A stretch of 64,000 bases of DNA from Nitrospira sp. ND1 (GCF_900170025.1 NZ_FWEX01000006.1:2509236-2573235); one strand, 5' to 3'. Positions 44,701-53,411 are shown, counted from the stretch's first letter. Notes: generated by a model not told the origin, from the letters alone. Made by a program: numbers and translations.

Positions 44701-44855
44701 TCGTCCGTCGAAGCAAAGGGGATCCCTATCGGGCTTGTGGTCCGGTGATGATCGAGAAGGCAGAAGGAGAAAAACCGATGTCCATAGAATGGAAACTCGG
44801 GGTACTGCTTCCGGTCCATCTGTTTCAAGAATTCAGCATCCTCAGGGAGCAGTAA
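41730..44855 (+). CDS. PLD-nuclease/SF2-helicase protein (DUF3427 type)
   Basis: The 1041-residue protein has an N-terminal phospholipase-D-like nuclease domain with HxK (H218, K220) and GSANLS (236-241). It continues with an SF2 helicase: Walker A AATGTGKT (343-350), FVAHRQEIL, DECH box (439-442), TATPER (465-470), YNEGVDLPSVDTLLLLRPT and motif VI QQIGRGLRLHEGK. The last 300 residues match DUF3427 in position and include HQAGTGEAFLARLS. Such proteins are widespread, sporadic and often inside defence islands, so it probably degrades or restricts foreign DNA. Composition differs from the neighbours, suggesting transfer. Confidence 0.8.
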   Translation: MQLPDGLYDQLITESVAQLIAGLPDSSGHTCSILPLEEVSERIADALARQVTRLLDELGGQGAEKAKRQLDLVNALLVHLRQQAAGGVDPLVEPPQILRAIHSIGAAPEAPATGLAIPWLFTAGKGYPSLLTELRREIACCDQVDILVSFITVAGVRKLFDILQTATAVSAVGQPRTRLRILTTTYTGATEMEALDYFARLPGCEIKVSLDGRRTRLHAKAWIFHRKTRFGSAYVGSANLSGSALLGGLEWTVKFTEQGQAGLFARAKAHFETLWNDGEFQQYDAANPEHRSELSRALKREAGDQICASTTFFDLQPKDYQKDMLEQLTLEREHGRFRNLIVAATGTGKTVVAAFDYRAACQAMGGRPRLLFVAHRQEILMQARRTYREVLRDHSFGEMLGGGSEPQSYDHLFATIDSVCARDLVARCGPDYWNTVVVDECHRLAADRFDMFAKAVFPKVMLGLTATPERSDGKPIFSYFDNRPDGSPAVELRLWHALDLQLLSPFEYYGCDDDTDFSEVPWDKPGEREVIDNLVTGNDTRARLIVNEWQRLTGNPRRSKALVFCVSVAHAEFMARKFNEAGLPSLCIVGSTDADARRQGPERLARGELCALVTCDLYNEGVDLPSVDTLLLLRPTQSPVLFQQQIGRGLRLHEGKQSCLILDFVGRYREEFRFDRLLSAITGLSRGQLSESVEKGFSSLSPGCLIQLQQFTKEQILRNLRTAMNQSWRRLRGELQSYAALRGRTAVNLGDFLREQTVQLHEIYRSHGRSGWTALRRDAELITTPEGPEDEYLGRRFSELLHCNDPEQTDLVVRISEPTVQYHTLSDRERCRLQMLAYQIDGQHHQAGTGEAFLARLSQAPEIHAELGELGGVLRAKGTLRFRPVPGLTDVPLCLHASYGIREILTAVGWLTAEKRIPFQAGVLPLQNRKVELLFVTLDKSEGFHDRIAYRDYAISSERFHWQSQNSAGPDTPAGRRYLESPGNGWSFQLFVRRSKGDPYRACGPVMIEKAEGEKPMSIEWKLGVLLPVHLFQEFSILREQ

Positions 44856-44930
44856 TACGCACTTTGAATAGCTGGAGAGAGCGGAAGTGTTTTCTCCCAG
44901 ATTGGCTTTTCTTAATAATGTGGAGGGTAC

Positions 44931-45155
44931 ATGCCAACTAATGGCGAAAGGGCAGAACGCGGCAGGGAGGTTCTTGCAATGTATGCGATGCGGTTTGGTG
45001 ACCCTCATGATCCAAGAAGCAACTTGGTTGATGTGTTGACGGATCTTATGCATCTGGCAGCGAGAGAGGCTGAGTTAGGTCTGGAATTTGACAGTAGCTT
45101 AAAAATGGCACAATTTCACTTTGAGGCCGAAGCAGAGGAATGCCTGGATACTTGA
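44931..45155 (+). CDS. Small acidic protein downstream of the helicase
   Basis: The 74-residue soluble product is acidic and helical (LVDVLTDLMHLAAREAELGL, MAQFHFEAEAEECLDT). A TGGAGGG site precedes the ATG, 75 bases after the helicase stop, and composition matches the helicase gene. Similar small proteins are frequent in mobile elements and phage-type gene sets. It may be a partner or antidote of the helicase; function is unknown. Confidence 0.6.
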   Translation: MPTNGERAERGREVLAMYAMRFGDPHDPRSNLVDVLTDLMHLAAREAELGLEFDSSLKMAQFHFEAEAEECLDT

Positions 45156-45227
45156 CGAGTTGAAATTAGGGACCCCTCTCCGCATAGAAATGCTGCTGAA
45201 CCTTCTAAGATGGTCTGACATACGCCT

Positions 45228-45446
45228 ATGACTACTTCCCATCCCCGCGATCCTTTACACGGTGTGACGCTGGAGACCATTGTGACGACCCTGGTTGAAC
45301 GCCACGGGTGGCCTGAGTTAGCGCGTCGTCTTCCGGTACGTTGTTTCCTCAACAATCCGAGCGTCAAATCGAGCCTCACATTTCTCCGCAAGACGCCTTG
45401 GGCGCGCGAGCGGGTGGAGGGGATGTATATCGCGGAACTGCCCTGA
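45228..45446 (+). CDS. VF530-family DNA-binding protein
   Basis: The 72-residue protein matches the VF530/DUF2132 family: DPLHGVTLETIVTTLVERHG followed by WPELARRLPVRCFLNNPSVK, then SSLTFLRKTPWARERVEGMY. Members have a winged-helix-like fold and are thought to bind DNA. Housekeeping-type codon use returns here, so this gene is probably native. Regulation is unclear. Confidence 0.85.
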   Translation: MTTSHPRDPLHGVTLETIVTTLVERHGWPELARRLPVRCFLNNPSVKSSLTFLRKTPWARERVEGMYIAELP

Positions 45447-45526
45447 CCTTGAACTGTCCGCTTCCACCGGTCCAATAACCTGGTTTCTTCAATCTGAACG
45501 CTCCACAGAAGGACATCGCCGTCCAC

Positions 45527-46069
45527 ATGGCCCCGAACGCGACGATCTTCAAGGCCCTCCTCCACATCGCCGATGTGGAGCGCCACTATTACGAAGATCA
45601 TACAGTGACCCTTGCGCAGCATCCGTCGGAAACCGACGAGCGGATGATGGTGCGTTTGCTGGCCTTTGCAATGCATGCACATGAGGCCTTGTCGTTCGGT
45701 CGCGGGCTCAGCACTGAAGATGAGCCCGCGCTCTGGCAAAAGGATTTGACCGGTCTCATCGAGTTGTGGATCGAGGTGGGCCTGCCGGATGAAAAGGCTC
45801 TCCGCCAGGCCTGCGGTCGCGCCAAACAGGTCTGCGTCTACAGCTATGGCGGTCGTGCTGCGGACCAATGGTGGAAAGAGAATCTGGCTGCGCTTGAGCG
45901 GTTGAAGAATCTCACCGTGATGAACCTCTCGCTGGAGGGAAGCCGGGCTCTGGCCGAGCTTGCGCAGCGCAACATGGAACTGCATTGCACCATTCAAGAC
46001 GGGCAGCTGTTGATCGGCGACGGGACGAATGCCGTGCAGATTGAATTGATGACCCTGAAGGAAGCGTGA
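45527..46069 (+). CDS. yaeQ: YaeQ-family protein
   Basis: The 180-residue protein shows the YaeQ pattern throughout: MAPNATIFKALLHIADVERH, YYEDHTVTLAQHPSETDERM, LCxxx-type ISFGRGLSTEDEPALWQKDL written here in part as LSFGRGLSTEDEPALWQKDL, and VGLPDEKALRQACGRAKQVC. YaeQ has a PD-(D/E)XK-type nuclease-like fold with no proven activity and was first noted for links to transcription elongation. A family C repeat overlaps the stop. Confidence 0.85.
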   Translation: MAPNATIFKALLHIADVERHYYEDHTVTLAQHPSETDERMMVRLLAFAMHAHEALSFGRGLSTEDEPALWQKDLTGLIELWIEVGLPDEKALRQACGRAKQVCVYSYGGRAADQWWKENLAALERLKNLTVMNLSLEGSRALAELAQRNMELHCTIQDGQLLIGDGTNAVQIELMTLKEA

Positions 46070-46300
46070 AAGGTGAAACGTAAAACGTGAAGCGTATCTC
46101 GTTGTGGACAAGAGCGTCTGGCGTATGGCGTGGGGGAATATGAGCCTATAGCGTCTGGCTGATGACGGGAGGATGAGATCTGCGGCCCTGGCTCCTCGCT
46201 CTCAGCAATCAACCATTCGCTCTTCGCTTCTGACTCCTGCTATGAGCTATACGCCATAGGCGCTTTTCTGCGAACGAGAGACGAACGACAAGTTCTGGAG
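46070..46300. repeat. Family C repeat cluster
   Basis: GGTGAAACGTAAAACGTG with AAGCGTATCTCGTTGTGG lies just after the yaeQ stop, and a second unit (CTATACGCCATAGGCGC, then GCGAACGAGAGACGAACGAC) near 46243-46289. The phrases recur near 22.0, 37.2 and 58.8 kb. There is no gene. Confidence 0.55.
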
Positions 46301-46309
46301 CCTGATGAC

Positions 46310-46699
46310 ATGAACAAGAAACGTATTCCCACAGACGGTGAGCCGGTCCCGTGGAAGAGTCCGTTTGCGGCGTTGAAGAATGTGGAGCTGCCGCCGACTC
46401 CACCGCGAGACAAGACGGAACGCCCCGCCATGGCTTCCTCAAGCCAAGCGAAGAACCGTGGCCGGGTAGATATCATCCGGCAAACCGCGCATCGCGGCGG
46501 CAAGACGGTGACGGTCGTCACGGGATTTGCCGGTATCGGTCAGGAGGAGAAAGAGCAACTGGCGAAAGAAATGCAGAAGGCCTGCGGCGTCGGGGGCACG
46601 GTGAAGGAAGGGCGGATCGAAATCCAAGGCGATAGGCGCAATGACGTGGCGCGCATTCTGACGAAAGCCGGCTTCCGGCCGGTCTTTGCCGGCGGGTGA
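46310..46699 (+). CDS. yciH: SUI1/YciH-type translation factor
   Basis: The 129-residue protein has a polar N-terminal tail and a C-terminal eIF1/SUI1 domain from about residue 55: VDIIRQTAHRGGKTVTVVTG, GIGQEEKEQLAKEMQKACGV, GGTVKEGRIEIQGDRRNDVA and LTKAGFRPVFAGG. YciH-type proteins are thought to aid start-codon fidelity or ribosome stress responses. It lies six bases before the AlkC-like gene. Confidence 0.85.
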   Translation: MNKKRIPTDGEPVPWKSPFAALKNVELPPTPPRDKTERPAMASSSQAKNRGRVDIIRQTAHRGGKTVTVVTGFAGIGQEEKEQLAKEMQKACGVGGTVKEGRIEIQGDRRNDVARILTKAGFRPVFAGG

Positions 46700-46705
46700 G
46701 ATCTC

Positions 46706-47821
46706 ATGGCTGAACCGCTCAAGAATAGTTTCGGGGCCGATGTTCCGCGCACCATCGCCAGGATGATTGCCGCCGTCTTTCCTCGATTCGACGAGCCGGC
46801 GTTCGTCCGGTCGGTGCTGGACGGGTATGACGCGCTCGAACTCATGCCGCGTGGCCGGAAGATCGCGCAGGAACTGCGCCGCTTCATGCCGGACGACTAT
46901 GAGAAGGCGGTCGAGATTCTGTTGGCGTCGCTCGACCGGAAACCGGAGCGAACCGTTGCCCAGGGGATGGGTGGCTTTTTGTTTCTTCCGCACGTGTTTT
47001 TTGTGGCCGACTACGGACTCGACCACTTCGAAGCCTCCATGCGTGCACAATATGTGCTGACGCAGCGCTTCACGGCCGAATTCAGCATTCGCCGGTATCT
47101 GGAGCGGCACCAGGCGGCGACGCTGGCGCGCCTCGCTGAATGGACGACTGACCCCAGCGAGGATGTGCGTCGCCTGGTGTCGGAAGGCACGCGCCCCCGG
47201 CTGCCCTGGGCTTCCCGGTTACGCGCCTTTCAGGCCGATCCGCGTCCCGTGCTCGCCTTGCTGGAGCGACTGAAAGATGACCCGTCGCTCTATGTGCGTC
47301 GAAGTGTGGCGAATAGTCTAAACGACATCGGCAAGGACCATCCGGCCTTGCTTGTGGAGACATCCAAGCGGTGGATGCGGGACGCGACGGAAGAGCGTCG
47401 GTGGATCATCCGCCATGCGTTGCGGTCGGCGGTGAAGCGAGGTGATTCCGGCGCGCTCGGACTATTGGGATTCGGGGAGGCGCCACGTGTCTCGCTGGAG
47501 AGGGTGCGCATCACGCCGCGTCGCCCCGCGATCGGTTCCGCTGTGACATTGACCTTCGACATCGCCGGCCGCGCCGTTCGTGCGCAACGGCTCCTGGTGG
47601 ATCTGCGCGTCCACTATGTGAAGGCACACGGCGCGACCGGTCCAAAAGTGTTCAAGTTGAAGGCGGTCGATCTGGCTCCGCGCGGCGTAGTGCCGTTCAG
47701 CAAACGCCTCTCGCTCGCGCAATTGACGACAAGAACGCATTATCCCGGGCGACACGCGGTTGAGGTGTTGATCAATGGCCAGGCGTATCCGCTGGGAACG
47801 TTCGAGCTCACGGATCGATAA
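46706..47821 (+). CDS. AlkC-like DNA alkylation repair protein
   Basis: The 371-residue protein is a HEAT-like-repeat DNA glycosylase of the AlkC type, which removes 3-methyladenine. The helical core runs to about residue 250 (GRKIAQELRRFMPDDYEKAV, WTTDPSEDVRRLVSEGTRPR, DDPSLYVRRSVANSLNDIGK) and is followed by an immunoglobulin-like domain (VRITPRRPAIGSAVTLTFDI), as in AlkC. Activity was not checked by alignment. It is in one operon with the SUI1-type gene. Confidence 0.8.
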   Translation: MAEPLKNSFGADVPRTIARMIAAVFPRFDEPAFVRSVLDGYDALELMPRGRKIAQELRRFMPDDYEKAVEILLASLDRKPERTVAQGMGGFLFLPHVFFVADYGLDHFEASMRAQYVLTQRFTAEFSIRRYLERHQAATLARLAEWTTDPSEDVRRLVSEGTRPRLPWASRLRAFQADPRPVLALLERLKDDPSLYVRRSVANSLNDIGKDHPALLVETSKRWMRDATEERRWIIRHALRSAVKRGDSGALGLLGFGEAPRVSLERVRITPRRPAIGSAVTLTFDIAGRAVRAQRLLVDLRVHYVKAHGATGPKVFKLKAVDLAPRGVVPFSKRLSLAQLTTRTHYPGRHAVEVLINGQAYPLGTFELTDR

Positions 47822-47836
47822 CAACCGCAGTCGTGT

Positions 47837-48445
47837 TTACCTGCCCGCGTGTTTCCTCGGATCGATCACCTGCCCCGTCATCGTGCCTTCCACACTGGCG
47901 AGATAACATTGCGCGACCGTCTCAGCCGGCAGGCCGATCGACGGGTCCATGCCTCTGGCAATCAGTGTTTCCGTCACCCAGGGAGGGCTGACGACATTCA
48001 CGCGCAGGCTTCGCGGCAGGTCGATGGCGGCGGCGCGGACGAACCCTTCCAATCCGGCATTGGCCATGCTGATCGCGCAGCTGCCTTTCATGGGTTCCTG
48101 GCTGAGCACGCCGCTGGTGAGCGTGAATGATCCATGGTTGGTCACGAACGGTCTGCCGATCCGCACGAGATTCGCCTGGCCCATCAGTTTGTTCTTCAGG
48201 CCGATGAAATAGTCGTCGTAGGTCAGGTCGTCCAGACTCGCGAACTTGGCGATCCCGGCGGTGCTCACGACTGCGTCGCAGGTACCGATGGTTTTGAAGA
48301 GGCTGGTGATGGAGTCCGGCGAGGCCAGATCCACCTGATACGTTCCCCTCTTGTGTCCCACCGTCACCACATCGTGCCGCGTCGAGAGTAGCCTTACGAC
48401 GGCGGATCCGATGGTACCCGTTCCTCCGATCACAATCACCCGCAT
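47837..48445 (-). CDS. Short-chain dehydrogenase/reductase, atypical
   Basis: The 202-residue protein has a Rossmann fold with GGTGTIG (7-13), VVSTAGIA and VRVNVVSPPWVTET-type terminal signatures (RVNVVSPPWVTE). The region of the catalytic Tyr-x-x-x-Lys carries SGVLSQEPMKGSCAISMANA instead, so the usual tyrosine and lysine are absent. The same change occurs in a known SDR subgroup, so it may bind NAD(P) without classical catalysis or use another mechanism. It converges with the AlkC-like gene. Confidence 0.8.
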   Translation of the reverse strand: MRVIVIGGTGTIGSAVVRLLSTRHDVVTVGHKRGTYQVDLASPDSITSLFKTIGTCDAVVSTAGIAKFASLDDLTYDDYFIGLKNKLMGQANLVRIGRPFVTNHGSFTLTSGVLSQEPMKGSCAISMANAGLEGFVRAAAIDLPRSLRVNVVSPPWVTETLIARGMDPSIGLPAETVAQCYLASVEGTMTGQVIDPRKHAGR

Positions 48446-48511
48446 CCCGAACCTCCCTTGTTCATGAATGACCGAGTGTAGTCATGGGGCTCTGTGCGGC
48501 GCAAGAGTCGT

Positions 48512-48826
48512 TTACTCGGGACTGTCGATGACGTATTGCGCTCTGGCCGAGGATTCTGTGGCCGGCTGAATGTGGCGGCAAGGGGGAATGTCCGCCTGTA
48601 GGCGTCGCAAGAGCACGGTGATTTTCATGTTGGACGGAACCTCGCAGAGCCACACGTGCATGCCCGATTCGAGATCGTCGAAGTGTCGCTGGACGGAAAA
48701 CCCGGGTTTCTCCATGAAATAGGCGGAGAGAAATCCGTTGATGGCCTGCACGGTCCAGGGATGGTCTTTGATATATCGGTAGGTGAGTTGAAGTTCTACG
48801 ACCTGATTGACTGGCTCTGCATCCAT
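48512..48826 (-). CDS. Unknown small protein
   Basis: The 104-residue product has no signal or membrane segment. It begins MDAEPVNQVVELQLTYRYIK and includes a conserved-looking middle (FSVQRHFDDLESGMHVWLCE, VPSNMKITVLLRRLQ). The alternation of strands and helices suggests a small alpha/beta fold. It is 66 bases upstream of the SDR gene on the same strand. No function can be assigned. Confidence 0.55.
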   Translation of the reverse strand: MDAEPVNQVVELQLTYRYIKDHPWTVQAINGFLSAYFMEKPGFSVQRHFDDLESGMHVWLCEVPSNMKITVLLRRLQADIPPCRHIQPATESSARAQYVIDSPE

Positions 48827-49200
48827 GTGGGCGGTGCTCCTCGCTGAAGGTGACGGCGCACTCTAACAAATTTAGGAGGATCTTTTCCTGGTATGTCACT
48901 GCTTGCCTGAAGCGGCCCGATCCATCGCGCGGATCGTTGCGGGCGTCAAGACCTTAGTGGTCACGGCCGTTCAGCCGTATTGGCAGAGACGTGGATCCGT
49001 GGTAGAGCTGGGGCGTTGAATACAATGGAGTACGAACCCAAAGGGAATCAGGTCTTGCGATCGCACATGCCGCAATTCCCGTCGGACTCTGTGAGTCAGT
49101 GGCCGGCTGGGTTCTGCGCATTCTAAGCGCTCGCCGCTGGTGTCCTGGTGTGTTCACGGGCACAATCGGTACAATGCGCCACAGCGTGATGCGGGGTAAC
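48827..49200. other. Intergenic region, upstream flank of IS110 element
   Basis: No gene seen. An AATTTAGGAGGATC stretch with a ribosome-site-like GGAGG at about 48875 is followed by no credible frame. The left end of the IS110 element probably lies here or just to the right; IS110 members lack inverted repeats, so the border cannot be fixed. Confidence 0.35.
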
Positions 49201-49214
49201 CGGGGTGGTTCACG

Positions 49215-50369
<1,155 letters not shown>

Positions 50370-50443
50370 TTTTTAAGACAGTTGCTGGCCCCATCTCTCT
50401 CAAACTTCCGCATTGACGCTATCAAGAAGGCTTTCAAGAAGTT
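50370..50443. other. Downstream end of IS110 element
   Basis: No inverted terminal repeat or duplication is visible, as expected for the family. The right border probably lies near here. Confidence 0.25.
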
Positions 50444-50974
50444 ATGAGGCTTTCCTTCGTTGGTCTGCTCAGCGTTTTCCATGTGTTAGTCTCCGCGGCT
50501 ATATATGCACAGGAGCCTAGTTCTTTGAGCCTGTCCGTCTTCCTCTCGAAGAAAGGGAGCGAACGGTATTCGATAGAAATTCAATTGAAAAACACCTCCG
50601 ATCAAAAGGCGACCGTACAAAATTTGGATCTTCCATGGATTCCTCCCAATGAAATGATTTTTGTGAACAAGGCATACCGATTGGATAAGGCACACACGCC
50701 GTTGGCAAAGTTTGGGCCTATGGCGGACTATATGCATGTTCCACACGTATTGGACCCAGGTCAAACGATTCGCGGTGCAATCGATTTGAACGTGGTGTTC
50801 CCAACTCTCGCAGAAGAGATAAGGAGGTTTGGAGTTACTGTTGAGTGGGCCTGCAGATCAAAGACGGTGGCGTTTCAGTGCCAAGAAGGGAGCGGTGGAC
50901 AATTTACCATTCCACCAAAAAGCAAACGCAAATCAACTGCCCCTCATTCCCCAACCTTTCCATCGATGAAGTGA
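50444..50974 (+). CDS. Secreted protein of unknown function
   Basis: The 176-residue product has a signal peptide (MRLSFVGLLSVFHVLVSAAI) and a beta-rich mature domain (SLSVFLSKKGSERYSIEIQL, KNTSDQKATVQNLDLPW, GQTIRGAIDLNVVF) reminiscent of an immunoglobulin-like or bacterial periplasmic domain. It has lower GC than its surroundings, so it may be acquired. It lies between the IS110 gene and an RHS relic, which may mark a disrupted locus. Confidence 0.6.
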   Translation: MRLSFVGLLSVFHVLVSAAIYAQEPSSLSLSVFLSKKGSERYSIEIQLKNTSDQKATVQNLDLPWIPPNEMIFVNKAYRLDKAHTPLAKFGPMADYMHVPHVLDPGQTIRGAIDLNVVFPTLAEEIRRFGVTVEWACRSKTVAFQCQEGSGGQFTIPPKSKRKSTAPHSPTFPSMK

Positions 50975-51084
50975 CAGCCACCTACCCCTGTGCTGGGCTT
51001 TGCGTTCATTGCCTTCTCGTGCTTTGGTCTATGGAATGGCTTCAGCAAATAGATCACTTCCAGAGGTGGCTTGATCGATCCTTT

Positions 51085-51654
51085 GGACGCATCCGAGACC
51101 CCAAAGGCAATCTCACGCAGATCGCCTATGATGCCAAGGGCAACCCGCTCACCATCACCGACGCGCTGAACCAGGTGACCACGTTCACCTACAACCCTCA
51201 GGGCCTGCTCCTCACCACCAAGGATGCCCTCAATCAGACCACCACGTTCACCTACGACGCGCTGGGCCGACTGCTGACCACGACCGATCCGCTGAACCGC
51301 ACGACCACGCTGACCTACGATGCGGCGGGCAACGTCGCGACCAGCACCGACGCCCTGAACCGGACGACCACGTTCACCTATGATGCAAAAAACCGCCTGG
51401 TCGAGATACGAGATACGAACGACGGGCGGACGACCTACACCTATGACGGGAACGGCAATTTGCTCACGAGAATCACGCCCAAGAACGAGACCATCAGCTT
51501 CGCCTAGGACGCCGTAAACCAATTACTCAGCAAGACCCTGCCGGGCAGACAGGTCACGAGCTACCTCTATGATCTCTCCGGCAACGTGACCACCGTGACC
51601 GATCCGGATAGCGTACTGACCATGACTTATGACCTGGCGAAGGCCTGCGCATGA
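51085..51654 (+). pseudogene. RHS/YD-repeat relic
   Basis: The frame encodes tandem RHS repeats: GRIRDPKGNLTQIAYDAKGN, PLTITDALNQVTTFTYNPQG, LLTTKDALNQTTTFTYDALG and TDPLNRTTTLTYDAAGNV, as in toxin cages of polymorphic toxins. A TAG at 51505-51507 sits where the repeats predict tyrosine (ISFA then DAVNQ), and the frame ends at 51654 with no toxin tail. Upstream the frame loses repeat character before 51085. It is the remnant of a larger gene, probably reduced by the nearby insertions. Confidence 0.8.
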
Positions 51655-51681
51655 AGTGAGCCAGTTGGGTCCGGATGAGGG

Positions 51682-51882
51682 TTAGCGGGGTGGTTTAGGC
51701 AGGCGCCGGGACCGTTGGGCGCCGAGTGCGAATTCCAGCGCGGCTTCGAGGCGAATCACACGCGCGTTGAGGTCTTCGATATGCGATTGCTGTTTGGCTA
51801 CCGTGGTGCTGAGTCGGTCCACTTTGTCGTTCAGTTTGATGGTGTTGGCAAAAGCATCCCATACGCGCTCGGTGAGCCCCAT
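51682..51882 (-). CDS. Small coiled-coil protein
   Basis: The 66-residue product is a predicted single amphipathic coiled coil (ANTIKLNDKVDRLSTTVAKQ, QSHIEDLNARVIRLEAALEF) with a basic tail. It starts two bases after the stop of the RHH-type gene, following AAAGGAT. The pair may be a regulatory or toxin-antitoxin unit. It has no clear toxin fold, so its role is uncertain. Confidence 0.55.
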   Translation of the reverse strand: MGLTERVWDAFANTIKLNDKVDRLSTTVAKQQSHIEDLNARVIRLEAALEFALGAQRSRRLPKPPR

Positions 51883-51884
51883 CG

Positions 51885-52166
51885 TTATCCTTTCTTGGAA
51901 GTCCTGGCGAGCGCCTGCATGCGCGCTTCCGACTCCGCCACCAAGGCGAGGGTTTTGTCGATCGAGCGAATGGTTTTCTTCGTCTCCAGGATGACTCGCT
52001 TGGCCATGTGATCCAACAGCGCTGGATCGTCGGCCGGAGCATAGCGTTCGCCGCCCTCTCGCAGGAGTTCCGCCATAGTGAGGTTGGCGGCTTTCGCCTT
52101 TTGCGCGAGCCGACGTTTCTGGCTGGGGCTCATGAGGACTGGAACTTGAATCATTGTAGATGCCAT
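51885..52166 (-). CDS. Ribbon-helix-helix-like antitoxin or regulator
   Basis: The 93-residue protein begins IQVPVLMSPSQKRRLAQKAK, and has AANLTMAELLREGGERY, which resembles the strand-helix-helix core of CopG/Arc-type DNA-binding proteins. The C-terminal half is helical and charged. The start at 52166 follows GAGGGAGGC; the longer frame to 52208 lacks such a site. A palindromic operator lies immediately upstream. It is probably an autoregulator of the two-gene unit. Confidence 0.65.
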   Translation of the reverse strand: MASTMIQVPVLMSPSQKRRLAQKAKAANLTMAELLREGGERYAPADDPALLDHMAKRVILETKKTIRSIDKTLALVAESEARMQALARTSKKG

Positions 52167-52185
52167 GTGAGCCTCCCTCGAGCGC

Positions 52186-52206
52186 GATATATAGATGCTA
52201 TATATC
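52186..52206. promoter_or_regulatory. Palindromic operator before RHH-type gene
   Basis: A perfect inverted repeat GATATATA (52186-52193) and TATATATC (52199-52206) with a five-base centre lies 20-40 bases upstream of the start at 52166. AT-rich palindromes of this size are the usual binding sites of ribbon-helix-helix proteins, so autoregulation is likely. Confidence 0.55.
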
Positions 52207-52506
52207 ATACAAACGGAAGGGCTGTCGATGAGATCGGGATGGTAGGAGTGCCGGTGGACTCAGGGTCGTGCCGGTGTTTCCGTCACACGAGCAGGGGCCT
52301 GACAAGTGCCTGCAGTCTCTCACCCAGCCCAGCACCACGGCGACCCTGTGGCCGAACGTGCCGGGTCGCGTGGCCGGACCATGGCAGCGCCGCCGATCCC
52401 GCGTGCGGCAGGACAGGCACGCTCCGACTGGCACGACCTTCGATCATTGGAACATTGAGACCGTCGTGAGGATCTGTGTAAGGTACGGCGTGGAGGACTT
52501 CACGTC
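52207..52506. other. Intergenic region between divergent genes
   Basis: About 300 bases hold promoters for the RHH pair and the aldo/keto reductase gene. No frame of interest and no repeat was seen. Confidence 0.35.
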
Positions 52507-53343
52507 ATGCTGACTGCCTACAATCAGGTGCCGATTCCCTCGTTCATGTACGGAACCGCTTGGAAAAAAGAGGCCACGACTCAGTTGGTACTGAAGGCCG
52601 TGGCCGCCGGGTTCACGGCGATCGATACGGCCAATCAGTTGATCCACTATCAGGAAGCGCTGGTCGGGGAGGCGTTGCTGGATCTGGCGAAGCAGGGCAC
52701 GCCGCGTGAGCGGTTGTTCGTGCAGACCAAGTTCACGCCGCTCAACGGCCAGGACCATCGCAGGCCCTACGATGCCCAAGCCGATCTCACCACCCAGGTG
52801 AAACAATCCTTCGACAGTTCCCTCGCCCATCTCCACACCGACTATCTCGATTCCTATGTCTTGCACGGCCCCTATGGGCGCCGCGGGTTGAGCGATGCCG
52901 ACTGGGAGGTCTGGGCCGCCATCGAATCCCTGTACGGTGCGGGGAAGACGAAGATGATCGGCATCAGCAACGTTTCGGCGGATCAACTCACGCTGCTCTG
53001 TGCGCGGGCGGTTCATAAGCCGATGGTAGTACAGAATCGCTGTTATGCGGCGCTGGGCTGGGATCAGGACGTGCGGACCGTCTGCCGGACTCACGGTATC
53101 ATCTACCAAGGGTTCTCGCTGCTGACGGCCAACCGTGAGCTGTTCGCCGATCCTGAGGTACGGGCCATGGCCGCCAAGTACGGCATGGGGCTGGCGCAAC
53201 TGGTGTTCCGATTTGCCATGCAGACCGGCATGTTGCCGCTGACTGGTACGACCGATCCACAACACATGCAGGAGGATCTGCGCTCCGACCAATTCGCGAT
53301 CGCGCCCGACGATCTCCAGCGACTGGAAATCATCGGGATGTAA
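52507..53343 (+). CDS. Aldo/keto reductase
   Basis: The 278-residue enzyme reduces aldehydes and ketones with NADPH. It has the AKR pattern: GTAWKKEATTQLVLKAVAAG, FTAIDTANQLIHYQEALVGE (DTA with Y as in the catalytic Asp/Tyr region), KFTPLNGQD in place of TK, HTDYLDSYVLHGP with the histidine and ISNVSADQLTLL-type GISNVSADQL. The barrel appears complete. The substrate is unknown. It is upstream of the antiporter gene. Confidence 0.85.
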   Translation: MLTAYNQVPIPSFMYGTAWKKEATTQLVLKAVAAGFTAIDTANQLIHYQEALVGEALLDLAKQGTPRERLFVQTKFTPLNGQDHRRPYDAQADLTTQVKQSFDSSLAHLHTDYLDSYVLHGPYGRRGLSDADWEVWAAIESLYGAGKTKMIGISNVSADQLTLLCARAVHKPMVVQNRCYAALGWDQDVRTVCRTHGIIYQGFSLLTANRELFADPEVRAMAAKYGMGLAQLVFRFAMQTGMLPLTGTTDPQHMQEDLRSDQFAIAPDDLQRLEIIGM

Positions 53344-53411
53344 CCGGTTGCCTGTAGCCGCGGCGATTGGTCCGGCCCGCGCGATCGCCTCAGAAACGGT
53401 CTTGTGCATTG

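Noticed and set aside
45116-46111. 331-codon frame on the minus strand
   Set aside because: Antisense to VF530 and yaeQ; it starts in a family C repeat.
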